NCBI RefSeq assembly: GCF_000712295.1
Contig: NZ_JMKI01000051.1
Span: forward strand, 32,256-96,255
DNA: 64,000 nucleotides
Direction: 5' to 3'
From: Synergistes jonesii
GTDB taxonomy: Bacteria; Synergistota; Synergistia; Synergistales; Synergistaceae
The notes below the pieces were generated by a model. The model was not told the DNA's origin and did not search any database. It saw only the letters and a program-made list of their open reading frames with translations. Numbering within the stretch: the first letter of the stretch is position 1; each line of letters starts with the position of its first letter. Shown piece after piece: positions 54,640 to 63,079 of the stretch. Made by a program: the position numbers and the translations under genes.

Positions 54640-55326
54640 CTATTTTATCACAGCACGCAGAGATGAAATAGAGAAAAACTCCTCTTCCACAAGGGGCAGC
54701 CCCTCTTCCCAGGCGATGGCGGCCGCTTTGGTCCGGTCCGATATGTCGAGCTTTTTCAGTATGTGGCTCACGTGGTTCTTTATCGTTTTTTCGGATAGAA
54801 TCATCCTTTTCGATATTTCGCGGTTGGTCAACCCCTTAGCGAGCCAGTAAAGCACCTCGCGCTCACGCTGGGTTATCTCGGAGAGTGGTTCTTCCCGCCG
54901 GTCTCTCTCTTCAGCCGGCGCAGAAGCGCTCAAAACGGCGCGGCTTATATAGCGCTCGCCGCGCAGAAGCGAAAAAACGGCTTCCCTGAACTCGGCGATG
55001 TCCGCGCTTTCCGGCATGATTCCCACGCCGGCGCTCTCGCCGGCGAATGAAAAGAGTTCCGGCGTGCTTTCTTTTATAACGAAGAGTATGCCCATATCCT
55101 TAGCGCGCCGGCGCGCTTCGCGCAGAGTCTGCACCGCGGCCGCGCCAGCATATCTTTCATGCAGGACGAACAGATCAGGCTTGGCGGCGATTATGCCGCA
55201 CAGCAACGCGGCGTCGGTTCCCTTCACGACGGCGGCATCAAAATCGCCGCCGCTTCCAAGCACGACGCGCAGCGCGTCCGTAAAGAGCCTGTTCTCGCCG
55301 GCGAGTATTATCTTCTTTTTTTTCAC
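54640..55326 (-). CDS. LuxR/NarL-type regulator with degenerate receiver domain
   Basis: 228 residues: a receiver-like domain (about 4-120) and a LuxR helix-turn-helix (about 150-212; LSEITQREREVLYWLAKGLTNREISKRMILSEKTIKNHVSHILKKL). The phosphorylation site region reads KPDLFVLHERY, with His where the phospho-acceptor Asp is expected, and the N-terminal acidic pair is replaced by GEN. Control is therefore probably not by ordinary phosphorylation. No sensor kinase is adjacent. Confidence 0.85.
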   Translation of the reverse strand: MKKKKIILAGENRLFTDALRVVLGSGGDFDAAVVKGTDAALLCGIIAAKPDLFVLHERYAGAAAVQTLREARRRAKDMGILFVIKESTPELFSFAGESAGVGIMPESADIAEFREAVFSLLRGERYISRAVLSASAPAEERDRREEPLSEITQREREVLYWLAKGLTNREISKRMILSEKTIKNHVSHILKKLDISDRTKAAAIAWEEGLPLVEEEFFSISSLRAVIK

Positions 55327-55411
55327 TTAAGCACCGCCCCTCGTCATAAACAGAGCAATATGTGTTAGGATTATCGCTGTAATTTTTGCCGCCAGAAAGG
55401 GAGTGCTTTTT

Positions 55412-56170
55412 TTGAAAGAGGACTTCGAGGAAAATTATCCGCTGTCAAAAAAAATATCGCGCTTTGCCGGTGAAGCTATAAGGGATTATAGCATGATACG
55501 CGAAGGCGACGGAATACTTATCGGGCTTTCCGGCGGAAAGGACAGCCTTCTGCTCTCGCTTTCGCTCGCGCTGCTGAGAAAAAGAAGCCCCGTAAAATTT
55601 ACGCTGCGCGCGTGCCTCATAGACCAGTCCGACGGCTCTATGCAGACCGACAAGGTCGCGGCTTATATGGACGAGCTGGAGATTCCGCTGAAGGTAGTGC
55701 CGCACCCTATCTGCCAGATCATGGAGGAACGGAAAGAGCGCTCGCCGTGCAGCCTCTGCGCGAACATGAGGCGCGGCATGCTCGCCGGCCAGGCGGCGGC
55801 CCTCGGCTGCGGCACTATAGCGCTTGGGCACCACAAGGACGACGCGGCGGAAACCGTGCTGATGAATCTCTTTTACGGCGGGCGCTTCAAATGCTTTCAT
55901 CCGCACCTTTACATGAGCCGCAGCGGCATCCGCGTGATACGCCCCTTCGTGTACATCGAGGAGCGCCGGATAGAACTCGAAGCGTGGCGCCTCTCCCTGC
56001 CGGTCGCGAACTTCTGCTGTCCTTACGGAGAGAAATCGAAGCGCAAAATCGCTAAGGAAACCATGGCTTCGCTGCTCAAAGAAGCGCCGGAGCTGAGAAG
56101 CAACATAGTGCACGCGCTGAAAAACCTGCACGAAAACGAAAGCTGGCCGAAGGGTATGCTGAAAGAATAG
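55412..56170 (+). CDS. TtcA-family tRNA 2-thiolation protein
   Basis: 252 residues. N-type ATP pyrophosphatase PP-loop SGGKDS at 40-45; the CxxC pair in SPCSLCANMRRG (about 112-123) and the later Cys in FCCPYG are the cluster ligands of TtcA. GHHKDDAAETVLMNLFYGG is diagnostic. TtcA thiolates C32 of tRNAs; related TtuA-type enzymes act on U54, so the position is not certain. The start is TTG at 55412, 8 bases after AAAGGGAG; GTG at 55403 overlaps that site. Confidence 0.87.
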   Translation: MKEDFEENYPLSKKISRFAGEAIRDYSMIREGDGILIGLSGGKDSLLLSLSLALLRKRSPVKFTLRACLIDQSDGSMQTDKVAAYMDELEIPLKVVPHPICQIMEERKERSPCSLCANMRRGMLAGQAAALGCGTIALGHHKDDAAETVLMNLFYGGRFKCFHPHLYMSRSGIRVIRPFVYIEERRIELEAWRLSLPVANFCCPYGEKSKRKIAKETMASLLKEAPELRSNIVHALKNLHENESWPKGMLKE

Positions 56171-56181
56171 CGCGCATTTTC

Positions 56182-56913
56182 TCAAACTACCTTGCCGTCC
56201 CTTATATAACGCCAGAGCTCCTCGCGGCTGACGTCGATAAACTCTCCTGAGGGCAGTTTTTTTAACGTTAATTTGCCAATTTTTCTGCGAAAAAGCCTGC
56301 GCACGTCGTTGTCGAGTGCGCGGGCCATCATGCGAATCTCGCGCTTTATACCCTCGCCGAGCACGACTTCGAACCAATGTTGCAGCGGCGCGCGCCCCAT
56401 CCTCCTAACGGAGATCGGCTTGAGGAAGCGGCCGTCGTACGTCACGCCGTCGCTCCACTCTATAAGATGGGGCTCGTCCATCGGCCTGCGCAGCTCCACC
56501 TCGTAGGTCTTCGTAAAACCGTTCCGTGGATGTATCAGCTCCTGCGAGAAGATACCGTCGTTCGTCAGAATTATCAGCCCTTCGCTGTCGCGGTCAAGGC
56601 GCCCTGCGGGAAAGAGGCGGAAGCGGTCGTAGGAAGGCGGCAGTATATCGATCACGGTGCGTTCGCGCGAATCTTCGACAGCGGAAAGCACCCCCCTCGG
56701 CTTGTTGAATATCAGGTATTTCTGAGCCACAGTAGAAAGCGCTTCGCCGTCCAACTCGACTTTGTCCTGCGGGAATACCTGCCTTCCCAGCTCAGTCACG
56801 ACTTCGCCGTTTATCTTGACGCGTCCCGCCGCGATACATTCTTCGACCTTGCGCCGCGCTCCCGCCCCGCACATCGCAAGGTACCTGTTCAAACGAACGC
56901 TCTCTTCGGGCAC
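56182..56913 (-). CDS. rluB: rRNA pseudouridine synthase (RluB/RsuA family)
   Basis: 243 residues: an S4 domain (about 6-55, RLNRYLAMCGAGARRKVEECI) and the synthase domain with the catalytic Asp in AGRLDRDSEGLIILTNDG. RluB-type enzymes modify 23S rRNA helix 89. It directly follows scpB, the usual neighbour, with start and stop sharing one base. Confidence 0.93.
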   Translation of the reverse strand: MPEESVRLNRYLAMCGAGARRKVEECIAAGRVKINGEVVTELGRQVFPQDKVELDGEALSTVAQKYLIFNKPRGVLSAVEDSRERTVIDILPPSYDRFRLFPAGRLDRDSEGLIILTNDGIFSQELIHPRNGFTKTYEVELRRPMDEPHLIEWSDGVTYDGRFLKPISVRRMGRAPLQHWFEVVLGEGIKREIRMMARALDNDVRRLFRRKIGKLTLKKLPSGEFIDVSREELWRYIRDGKVV

Positions 56914-57539
56914 TACTCTGCCTCCTCATCGCCCATCTGCTTTTCGGGCAGTTTTTCATCATCTTCTTCAGCGCTTTCTTCGTCATGCTGCGTTTCTCTC
57001 AGCTCCTCGAGCGTCGGAAGTGCGCTTATGCTCGAGAGGCCGAAAATTTCCAGAAATTTGTTCGTCGTGCGGTAGCGCCGCTGAGATTTTTTCCTGTTCT
57101 CCCGATGCGGGCGGTCGATCAGCCCGTTTTTCAGGAGCGTCTCGACGACGCGGTCGCACCTTACCGAGCGTATTTCCTCAATCTCCGCCATAGTCACAGG
57201 CTGGTTGTAGGCTATCACAGAAAGAGTCTCTAGCGCGGCGCGCGAGAGCCTTATGCGCTGCATAGACAGATAGGAGGAAAAGCTGTCCACGACATCGGCG
57301 AGGTCCGGCGCGGTCGCCATCTGCCAGCCTCCAGCGAGATTCAGCAGAGTGAGCCCGCTCCGCCCCTCGTAACTCTTTTTTATCGCCGCAATTGCTTCTT
57401 CGGCGCGTCCAGTCGAAATTCCGAGATGGTCGGCAAGCTCGGCGGCGGTCACGGGCTGCGTCGAAACGAAAAGAAGCGCCTCTATCTGCCTCTCTATCTG
57501 CCCGATCTTTACGGCGTCGCTCCTTTCAGTCGGCTGCAA
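56913..57539 (-). CDS. scpB: Segregation and condensation protein B
   Basis: About 208 residues: two winged-helix domains with IEALLFVSTQPVTAAELADHLGI and LSVIAYNQPVTMAEIEEIRSVRCDRVVETLLKNGLI, diagnostic for ScpB, and an acidic tail. Partner of ScpA and SMC in chromosome condensation. TTG at 57539 lies 8 bases from GGAGG; the upstream GTG at 57548 overlaps that site. Confidence 0.93.
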   Translation of the reverse strand: MQPTERSDAVKIGQIERQIEALLFVSTQPVTAAELADHLGISTGRAEEAIAAIKKSYEGRSGLTLLNLAGGWQMATAPDLADVVDSFSSYLSMQRIRLSRAALETLSVIAYNQPVTMAEIEEIRSVRCDRVVETLLKNGLIDRPHRENRKKSQRRYRTTNKFLEIFGLSSISALPTLEELRETQHDEESAEEDDEKLPEKQMGDEEAE

Positions 57540-58329
57540 TTTCAACACCTCCGAGCGTTTCCGGCTGTATTATGCGCACCATGCCGAGGCGCGACATCTC
57601 AAGAAGGGCGAGAAGCGTCACGATCACCGTCTTCGCGCTCTTATCGGCGAGCAGCTCGCCGAACGACATTTTTTTGCCGCGCAGCACGGAGATAAGTTCC
57701 TCCATGCGCTCCTCTATCTGGCGCTCTTCCGGCATCGCGTCGGGAATCTCATCCCACAGCGTCGATTCTTCGTCGTACCTCTCGGCGTGCACGCGCTCTT
57801 CGTAAAGCGCGAGAGTCTCCCACCACTTCAACGCGAGCGTGTCAAGGTCGCCGATATCGTAATAATAATTATCCTCCTCGTCCGTCACACGCAGGAAACA
57901 TTTTTCGCGCTCCTCCTTCAGGCTTCCGAGGAGGAGTCCGGCCGCGCGGTACGGTTTGTACCTTTCGATTATTTCGGCGAGTTCCCCTTCTCCTTCGATG
58001 AAGTCTTCGCAGTCGTCCAACGGCGCTTCGCCGGTTTCATCGTCCTCCGCGCTTAGTGGGAAGAGCGAATTCACCTTGCGCAGAACAAGGCGGCTCGCGA
58101 AGGCGAAAAACTCCGCCATCTCGTTTAGAGTCGCCCCTTTAGCCTTCACAAGAAAGCTGATATACTGCCCTACGACTTCGGTCAGATTCAATTTCAGCGC
58201 GTCGAGCTCGCGCGACTCGACAAGGTGGCACAGCAAATCAAGCGGCCCGGAAAAGCTGCCCAGACGGACCTCAAATCCTGCCGCTTTGTTTTCGCCTATA
58301 TTTCCGTTGGCCTTTGTCTCTTCCGTCAA
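57526..58329 (-). CDS. scpA: Segregation and condensation protein A
   Basis: 267 residues, kleisin subunit of the SMC complex. N-terminal FEVRLGSFSGPLDLLCHLVE, then KLNLTEVVGQYISFL, and a C-terminal winged-helix region. The middle is acidic. The start is TTG with a poor ribosome site, so it may depend on upstream trpS translation. Overlaps scpB slightly. Confidence 0.92.
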   Translation of the reverse strand: MTEETKANGNIGENKAAGFEVRLGSFSGPLDLLCHLVESRELDALKLNLTEVVGQYISFLVKAKGATLNEMAEFFAFASRLVLRKVNSLFPLSAEDDETGEAPLDDCEDFIEGEGELAEIIERYKPYRAAGLLLGSLKEEREKCFLRVTDEEDNYYYDIGDLDTLALKWWETLALYEERVHAERYDEESTLWDEIPDAMPEERQIEERMEELISVLRGKKMSFGELLADKSAKTVIVTLLALLEMSRLGMVRIIQPETLGGVEIAAD

Positions 58330-58338
58330 AATTTGCCT

Positions 58339-59334
58339 TTAATGAAGAAGGTTCATAGCGCGGTAAACGTCCGCCATCGTCTCCTCGGCGACGGCGCGCG
58401 CGCGCGCCGCCCCCGCTTCGAGAATCTGCTTCAGATCGTCGCGCTGCTTCGCAAATTCCGTACGGCGCTTCTGAATTGGATCCATCATCTCAGAAAGGTG
58501 TACCATCAGTTTCTTCTTGCAGTCGACGCAGCCGATACCGGCCGTCATGCAGCCCTCGTAAATCTCCGAGAGCTCCTGGGCGTCCTTGTTGAAGAATTTG
58601 TGCACGTCCCACACCGGGCATTTCTCGGGCGTGCCCTTATCCGTCCTGCGTTCGCGCGCAGGGTCCGTCATCATCGTGCGGACCTTGCCCCATATCGTGT
58701 CCATATCCTCCGCTATCTGCAGCGAATTGCCGTACGATTTGCTCATTTTGCGGCCGTCCGTGCCAGGCATCTTTGCGGCGGGCGTCAGCAGCGTCCCCGG
58801 CTCCGGAAATATTTCGCCGTAAAAGCCGTTGAAGCGCCGCGCAATCTCGCGTGTAAGCTCAAGGTGCGCGCTCTGGTCCTCCCCCACCGGCACCGCAAAC
58901 GATTTGTAAAGAAGGATGTCACCCGCCATCAGTACTGGATAGCCGAGGAACGCGTAGGTCGAAAGGTCTTTGTTCTGCAAATTCAGAATCTGCTCTTTAT
59001 AGGTCGGGCAGCGCTGCAGCCAGCCGAGCGGCGTTATCATCGAAAGGGCTAAGTGAATCTCGGCGTGCTGCTTGACGTGGGACTGAACGAATACCGACGC
59101 CTTTTCCGGATCGACGCCGACCGCGAGCCAGTCGAGCAATATCTCGTAGCAGTTGTCCTTGAGCCTGCCTGGATCCGCGTAATCGGACATCATCGCGTGC
59201 CAGTCGGCGATGCCCCAGAAACAATTATATTCATCCTGCAGCTTCACCCAGTTTATAAGGGCCCCGGCCATATGCCCGTAATGAAGGCGCCCAGTCGGTC
59301 TCATCGCGCTGAAAATCCTCTTCCTGTTATCCAT
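58339..59334 (-). CDS. trpS: Tryptophanyl-tRNA synthetase
   Basis: 331 residues. The class I HIGH motif is HYGH at 18-21 in RPTGRLHYGHMAG; the KMSKS motif is intact (RKMSKSYGNSL near 195). A GCVDCKK segment lies near the C-terminus. The ATG at 59334 follows AAAGGAAG. First gene of trpS-scpA-scpB-rluB; Trp-scpAB neighbourhood occurs in other bacteria. Confidence 0.96.
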   Translation of the reverse strand: MDNRKRIFSAMRPTGRLHYGHMAGALINWVKLQDEYNCFWGIADWHAMMSDYADPGRLKDNCYEILLDWLAVGVDPEKASVFVQSHVKQHAEIHLALSMITPLGWLQRCPTYKEQILNLQNKDLSTYAFLGYPVLMAGDILLYKSFAVPVGEDQSAHLELTREIARRFNGFYGEIFPEPGTLLTPAAKMPGTDGRKMSKSYGNSLQIAEDMDTIWGKVRTMMTDPARERRTDKGTPEKCPVWDVHKFFNKDAQELSEIYEGCMTAGIGCVDCKKKLMVHLSEMMDPIQKRRTEFAKQRDDLKQILEAGAARARAVAEETMADVYRAMNLLH

Positions 59335-59391
59335 AAAAAGCTTCCTTTCTAAAAATCTAAAAACCACTTGCGCGGCGTCCGCCGCATTTAT

Positions 59392-60186
59392 TTAATCTTG
59401 ATTCCCGTTCCAGTGTTCGAACGGGGATTTTCTCTCTTCAAGCAAAAAAACGGGGATTGTCGTCTCCTCCTCAAGAATCTTTTTGAGAGCCGGAAGCGAC
59501 GCGCGCTCCATCTCGCCGTGATCTGCGGAGACGAGCCGCAGCCCGGCCGCCAAAGCCTCCTGCCTGACGTGGTAGGAGACGTCCGCTGTTATAAAGCAGT
59601 CCGCGCCGTACGCAAGAGCGTCGCGCCAGAACTCCTGGCACGCGCCGCCGCCGAGCGCGATCTTTTTGACCCGATTACTGCTGTCGCCGTAAAAAGTAAA
59701 ATTATAAAGACGCCATCGCACGTGCAGAAGCTGCTCCAGACTCGCCGGCAAAAGCGGCTCGGGCAGTTCCCCTACCGCGCCCATGCCCCACGCTCCGTTC
59801 TGCGAGCATACGAGAGGCTCGACGCCCTCAAGCGCGAGCAGCGACGCGAGGACGCAATTGACGCCTTCGGGCGACGAATCCCAGTTCGTATGGGCTGCGT
59901 ATATAGCGACGCCCTTCTCCGCCGCGCAGAGAAGCGTCCTGCCCGTAAGGGTATCGTCCACTATCGACCTGAGCGGGCGGAAAATGATCGGGTGGTGCGC
60001 GACGAGCAGTCGGCAGCCGAGCGCCGCCGCATCTGAAACGCTCTCAGGCGTCGCGTCGAGCGCAAGGGCTATGCGGGATACCTCCGAATCGAGGCGGCCG
60101 AAAGCAAGCCCCGGATTGTCCCACTCCTTTGCCCAACTCTTTGGCATCCTCTTTTCTATCAACGCAGTGACATCTGAAAGCTTCAT
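59392..60186 (-). CDS. Nif3-like dinuclear metal-centre protein (YbgI/YqfO family)
   Basis: 264 residues. WDNPGLAFG and the metal-ligand block LLVAHHPIIFRPLRSI, then AAHTNWDSSPEGVN, and the C-terminal DVSYHVRQEALAAGLRLVSADHGEME are the family hallmarks. Members are annotated GTP cyclohydrolase I type 2, but for most the function is unsettled. The ATG at 60186 follows AAGGGGG at 7 bases. Located directly upstream of trpS. Confidence 0.92.
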   Translation of the reverse strand: MKLSDVTALIEKRMPKSWAKEWDNPGLAFGRLDSEVSRIALALDATPESVSDAAALGCRLLVAHHPIIFRPLRSIVDDTLTGRTLLCAAEKGVAIYAAHTNWDSSPEGVNCVLASLLALEGVEPLVCSQNGAWGMGAVGELPEPLLPASLEQLLHVRWRLYNFTFYGDSSNRVKKIALGGGACQEFWRDALAYGADCFITADVSYHVRQEALAAGLRLVSADHGEMERASLPALKKILEEETTIPVFLLEERKSPFEHWNGNQD

Positions 60187-60522
60187 ACGCAAGCCCCCTT
60201 GGCGATTACCGATTCACCGGTTAATTCTATAACAGCACGGCAATAACGTCAAAGTTGAGCGAGTGCGCCTCGGCCAACATCTGCTCCTGCAAAGCATCGT
60301 CTCCACCGAAAAAACATGGCGTCGCGGTATAGGCGTAAAGATATCTATGGCATGTATAACGAAAGCGAAGCCACGCTCACAGAAGAAGAAATTGAAAAGT
60401 CGATGTGTTACGGTAAGGGCAATGCAAAATAGGCGGTCCGGAGATGGACCGCCAACTCTTCTACTTATTGTGAGCGTATTCTCACGGATAACAATGTTAA
60501 AACCTAATTTTCCGCATTGCGG
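60187..60522. other. 336-base intergenic region with a small open frame and a hairpin
   Basis: It contains a 38-codon plus-strand frame (60316-60432) and, overlapping its stop, an 8-bp stem GGCGGTCC/GGACCGCC (60432-60453) that could terminate transcription arriving from either side, although both T-runs are weak. No other feature recognised. Confidence 0.45.
60316..60432 (+). CDS. Small open reading frame, uncertain
   Basis: ATG to TAG, 38 codons, starting MASRYRRKDIYGMYNESEAT and continuing with an acidic LTEEEIEKS stretch. The composition (charged, helical, no low-complexity) is more protein-like than chance, and a hairpin follows the stop at once. No good Shine-Dalgarno is seen, so it may be the remnant C-terminus of a decayed gene rather than a working small protein. 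Confidence 0.3.
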   Translation: MASRYRRKDIYGMYNESEATLTEEEIEKSMCYGKGNAK

Positions 60523-61968
60523 TCAGTTTGCTTTTTTCAATCTGACAGCAGGTTCCGTCGGCAGGCCGAAAAGAGGTATAAACCTGTCCCAGCCCGTGAA
60601 GGTAAGAATATATATCGAAACGACACAGATTATTCCCATAAAGTTATAGTACAGGTCGCCTATCGTGAAATGGTACAGCGGATAGACCGCCGCCGCCAGC
60701 CCCATGTAATAGGCGACGCCGGTGTGCCAAGGTATCAGAGCCGCCGAATGTACGCCGACCGCGTCTGAAAAAAGAGCGTTCCTGTTGCGCAATTTGTATT
60801 TATCCTCTTCGGAGCCTTCTACATTATCGTTGATGATATCCTTAAGAACAGGCCCAACCGTAGCCATCTGTGACATCTCTTCATTAACGGCGGCGTTGAT
60901 TATCAAGCAGAGAAGCCCGTTGCAGACCACGAGATGACGGACTCGGCGGCTGATTCTGACAAAGAATTTAGCCAGCGGTCCGAATGCGTCCATTCTGCGC
61001 ATAACCGCCCCAAATCCCATAGCCCAGAAAAGCATGATGACCGCCCAGCTTCCCGCGCTTTCAAAACCCGACTGTACAAGCCTTATAACGTCTTTTAGGG
61101 ATGTGACCGTGCCTGCGCTGTAGCCAAATGCGATCGCGCAGACTATTCCTGTTGAAAGGCAGGTGATAGTATCTACGCGCATAATTGCCATGGTGATAAC
61201 GATTATTACGGGGATTATCATATAAAGAGGCACGCCGTCTCTGACTTGCGCAAGCAGCGTCAGCACGGAAGGACGCTCCTCTTCTATGACCTTTATCGTC
61301 TCCTGCGACATCGAAGACAATATCTGTGAGGGGTCTCCGCTTGTTTCTGGGAGCCCCATCGATACGCTGACGACGTAGAAAAGTATTGCGGAGGCTATCA
61401 CGCATAAGACGGACCACGGCCCCTGAGCTCTCACCCTGTCGACGACTTTGACTCCCTGTAGCCCCGAACTGAGTATAGTCGTATCGGAAATCAGGCCGAT
61501 GTTGTCGCCGAATGCAGAGCCGCCCACAGCAGCTGCGAATGTCATAGCAGGATTACCACCGACTACGTTGCAGAGCCAGATGAATATCGGTATGCAGGCC
61601 GCGAACGTCCCCCACGATGTTCCGGTGGAGACTGAGAGCGCGCAAGTAGTGAGAAATGCAACGACGGCTACCGTCTTGCCGGTAACGCCGAAGTTAATGA
61701 ACAACGAAATGGCTGCCGCACCGACGCCGGTGCTCATAAATATCTCAGCCAGAGCATAGGCAAGCATCAGGATAAAGGCAAGAAGGGTAGCCTCTTTCGC
61801 CCCTTCCACGGCCTCGTTCATGATGTCGGCGAACTTCATTTTTTCTGTGAATTTACAAATAAAAGCCGCGACAAAAAGACCCACAGAGGCGGAAATGAGG
61901 ATATCTACGCCGTTCACCACCATTGCCGCAAGCAGAATTACAGGAGAAAATTTTAAAAATGCCAACAT
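60523..61968 (-). CDS. NhaC-family Na+/H+ antiporter (copy 2)
   Basis: 481 residues, about 12 hydrophobic segments, with GTSWGTFAACIPIF and GDNIGLISDTTILSS, the same two motifs as copy 1 at 40 kb but clearly diverged elsewhere. Co-oriented and downstream of the homoserine-dehydrogenase-like and racemase genes. Clostridial ornithine-fermentation clusters also carry an NhaC-type gene beside ornithine racemase, so a role in amino-acid or sodium exchange during amino-acid fermentation is plausible. Confidence 0.9.
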   Translation of the reverse strand: MLAFLKFSPVILLAAMVVNGVDILISASVGLFVAAFICKFTEKMKFADIMNEAVEGAKEATLLAFILMLAYALAEIFMSTGVGAAAISLFINFGVTGKTVAVVAFLTTCALSVSTGTSWGTFAACIPIFIWLCNVVGGNPAMTFAAAVGGSAFGDNIGLISDTTILSSGLQGVKVVDRVRAQGPWSVLCVIASAILFYVVSVSMGLPETSGDPSQILSSMSQETIKVIEEERPSVLTLLAQVRDGVPLYMIIPVIIVITMAIMRVDTITCLSTGIVCAIAFGYSAGTVTSLKDVIRLVQSGFESAGSWAVIMLFWAMGFGAVMRRMDAFGPLAKFFVRISRRVRHLVVCNGLLCLIINAAVNEEMSQMATVGPVLKDIINDNVEGSEEDKYKLRNRNALFSDAVGVHSAALIPWHTGVAYYMGLAAAVYPLYHFTIGDLYYNFMGIICVVSIYILTFTGWDRFIPLFGLPTEPAVRLKKAN

Positions 61969-62001
61969 TTTAGCGCCTCCTCGTTTCTCAGTAAAATATT
62001 T

Positions 62002-63045
62002 TTATTTTGTGTCCTTTATCAGCGTCAGCAGATCGCTGTAAAGACCATAGGCGGTTTGAAGTATCCCCGGGTCGGTCTGCACGATGGATATCTCGCCGGC
62101 GAGGTCGGTGTATAGCGTTATCGCCGCCGACGTGCCGTTGACGTTCGCCAACGGATCGTTCAGAGGGAGCAGTTCTGGCCTAACGCTCAATCTGACGCCG
62201 CTATTTTCGACGTCAGGCTCGGCGCGACAGATGTACTTTATCCGGCAGCCCTTTTCACGCGCGGCTTCGATATCGCCGCAGCCGATTTTCGCAACGCTTT
62301 CCACTTGGGCCTGCCGGGGATTCGTTTTCGCCTTCATCAGGATGTTGGCCAGCGCGCAAATCTTTGCCGCGCCATCCCAGCCTTCTACATCCATCGATGG
62401 GTCTGCTTCGGCGAGCTGCCTGCGCTGCGCTTCTTTGATGGCCTCCTCGTATGTACCCCCCTTTTCCAATTCGCCGAGAATAAAGTTCGTCGTGCCGTTA
62501 AGTATCCCCTTTATGCCGAAGATTTTGTTGCTGCGCAGCGTCTCTTTCACAAGATTGAAGATCGGTGTACCATCCATGACGATTGTCTCATAAAGGAACA
62601 TCCGCCCCTTTTCCTTCGCCAGCGCATCGATCTCGTCGAAGCGCCACGCCTCCGGCCCTTTGTTGGCGGTTATCACATGCATGCCGCGGTCCAGGGCCTC
62701 TTTGATGTAGCTCGCCGCAGGTTCGCCGTCGTCAATGGAGAGCGTCGTAAGTTCGATGAGCAGTTCTGCGTCGGCTTCTTCGATCATCGTCTTTGTATCG
62801 CAGCGGACAAACGACGGGTCGGCTTCATCGAAGCGCCCAAGCTTTTCGTTCATTGCCAACACCTTTTCAAGGTTTAGCCCGTTCGGATTCATCAGCGTGC
62901 CCTTAGAGCGCGTGCAGACTGCCGTCAGACACATTTCACACCCGTAGACGGCGGCAAGTTCCACGCTCTTTTCCAGGAGCAGACGAGTGAATCTCACGCC
63001 GACATTGCCAAAGCCGGCCATGCAGTATTTGATGACTCTGTTCAT
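62002..63045 (-). CDS. Homoserine dehydrogenase-like oxidoreductase, no ACT domain
   Basis: 347 residues. N-terminal NAD(P) fold (YCMAGFGNVGVRFTRLLLE), the ANKGPEA loop, KGILNGTTNFIL, and the catalytic Lys block EADPSMDVEGWDGAAK as in homoserine dehydrogenase. The C-terminal ACT domain is missing. Located between an ornithine/alanine-racemase-family gene and NhaC rather than with thrB/thrC, so it may act on a related amino-aldehyde in catabolism. The ATG at 63045 follows AAAGGAG. Confidence 0.83.
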   Translation of the reverse strand: MNRVIKYCMAGFGNVGVRFTRLLLEKSVELAAVYGCEMCLTAVCTRSKGTLMNPNGLNLEKVLAMNEKLGRFDEADPSFVRCDTKTMIEEADAELLIELTTLSIDDGEPAASYIKEALDRGMHVITANKGPEAWRFDEIDALAKEKGRMFLYETIVMDGTPIFNLVKETLRSNKIFGIKGILNGTTNFILGELEKGGTYEEAIKEAQRRQLAEADPSMDVEGWDGAAKICALANILMKAKTNPRQAQVESVAKIGCGDIEAAREKGCRIKYICRAEPDVENSGVRLSVRPELLPLNDPLANVNGTSAAITLYTDLAGEISIVQTDPGILQTAYGLYSDLLTLIKDTK

Positions 63046-63079
63046 GATTTTTCTCCTTTTTGTCATATACGCAGTACTC

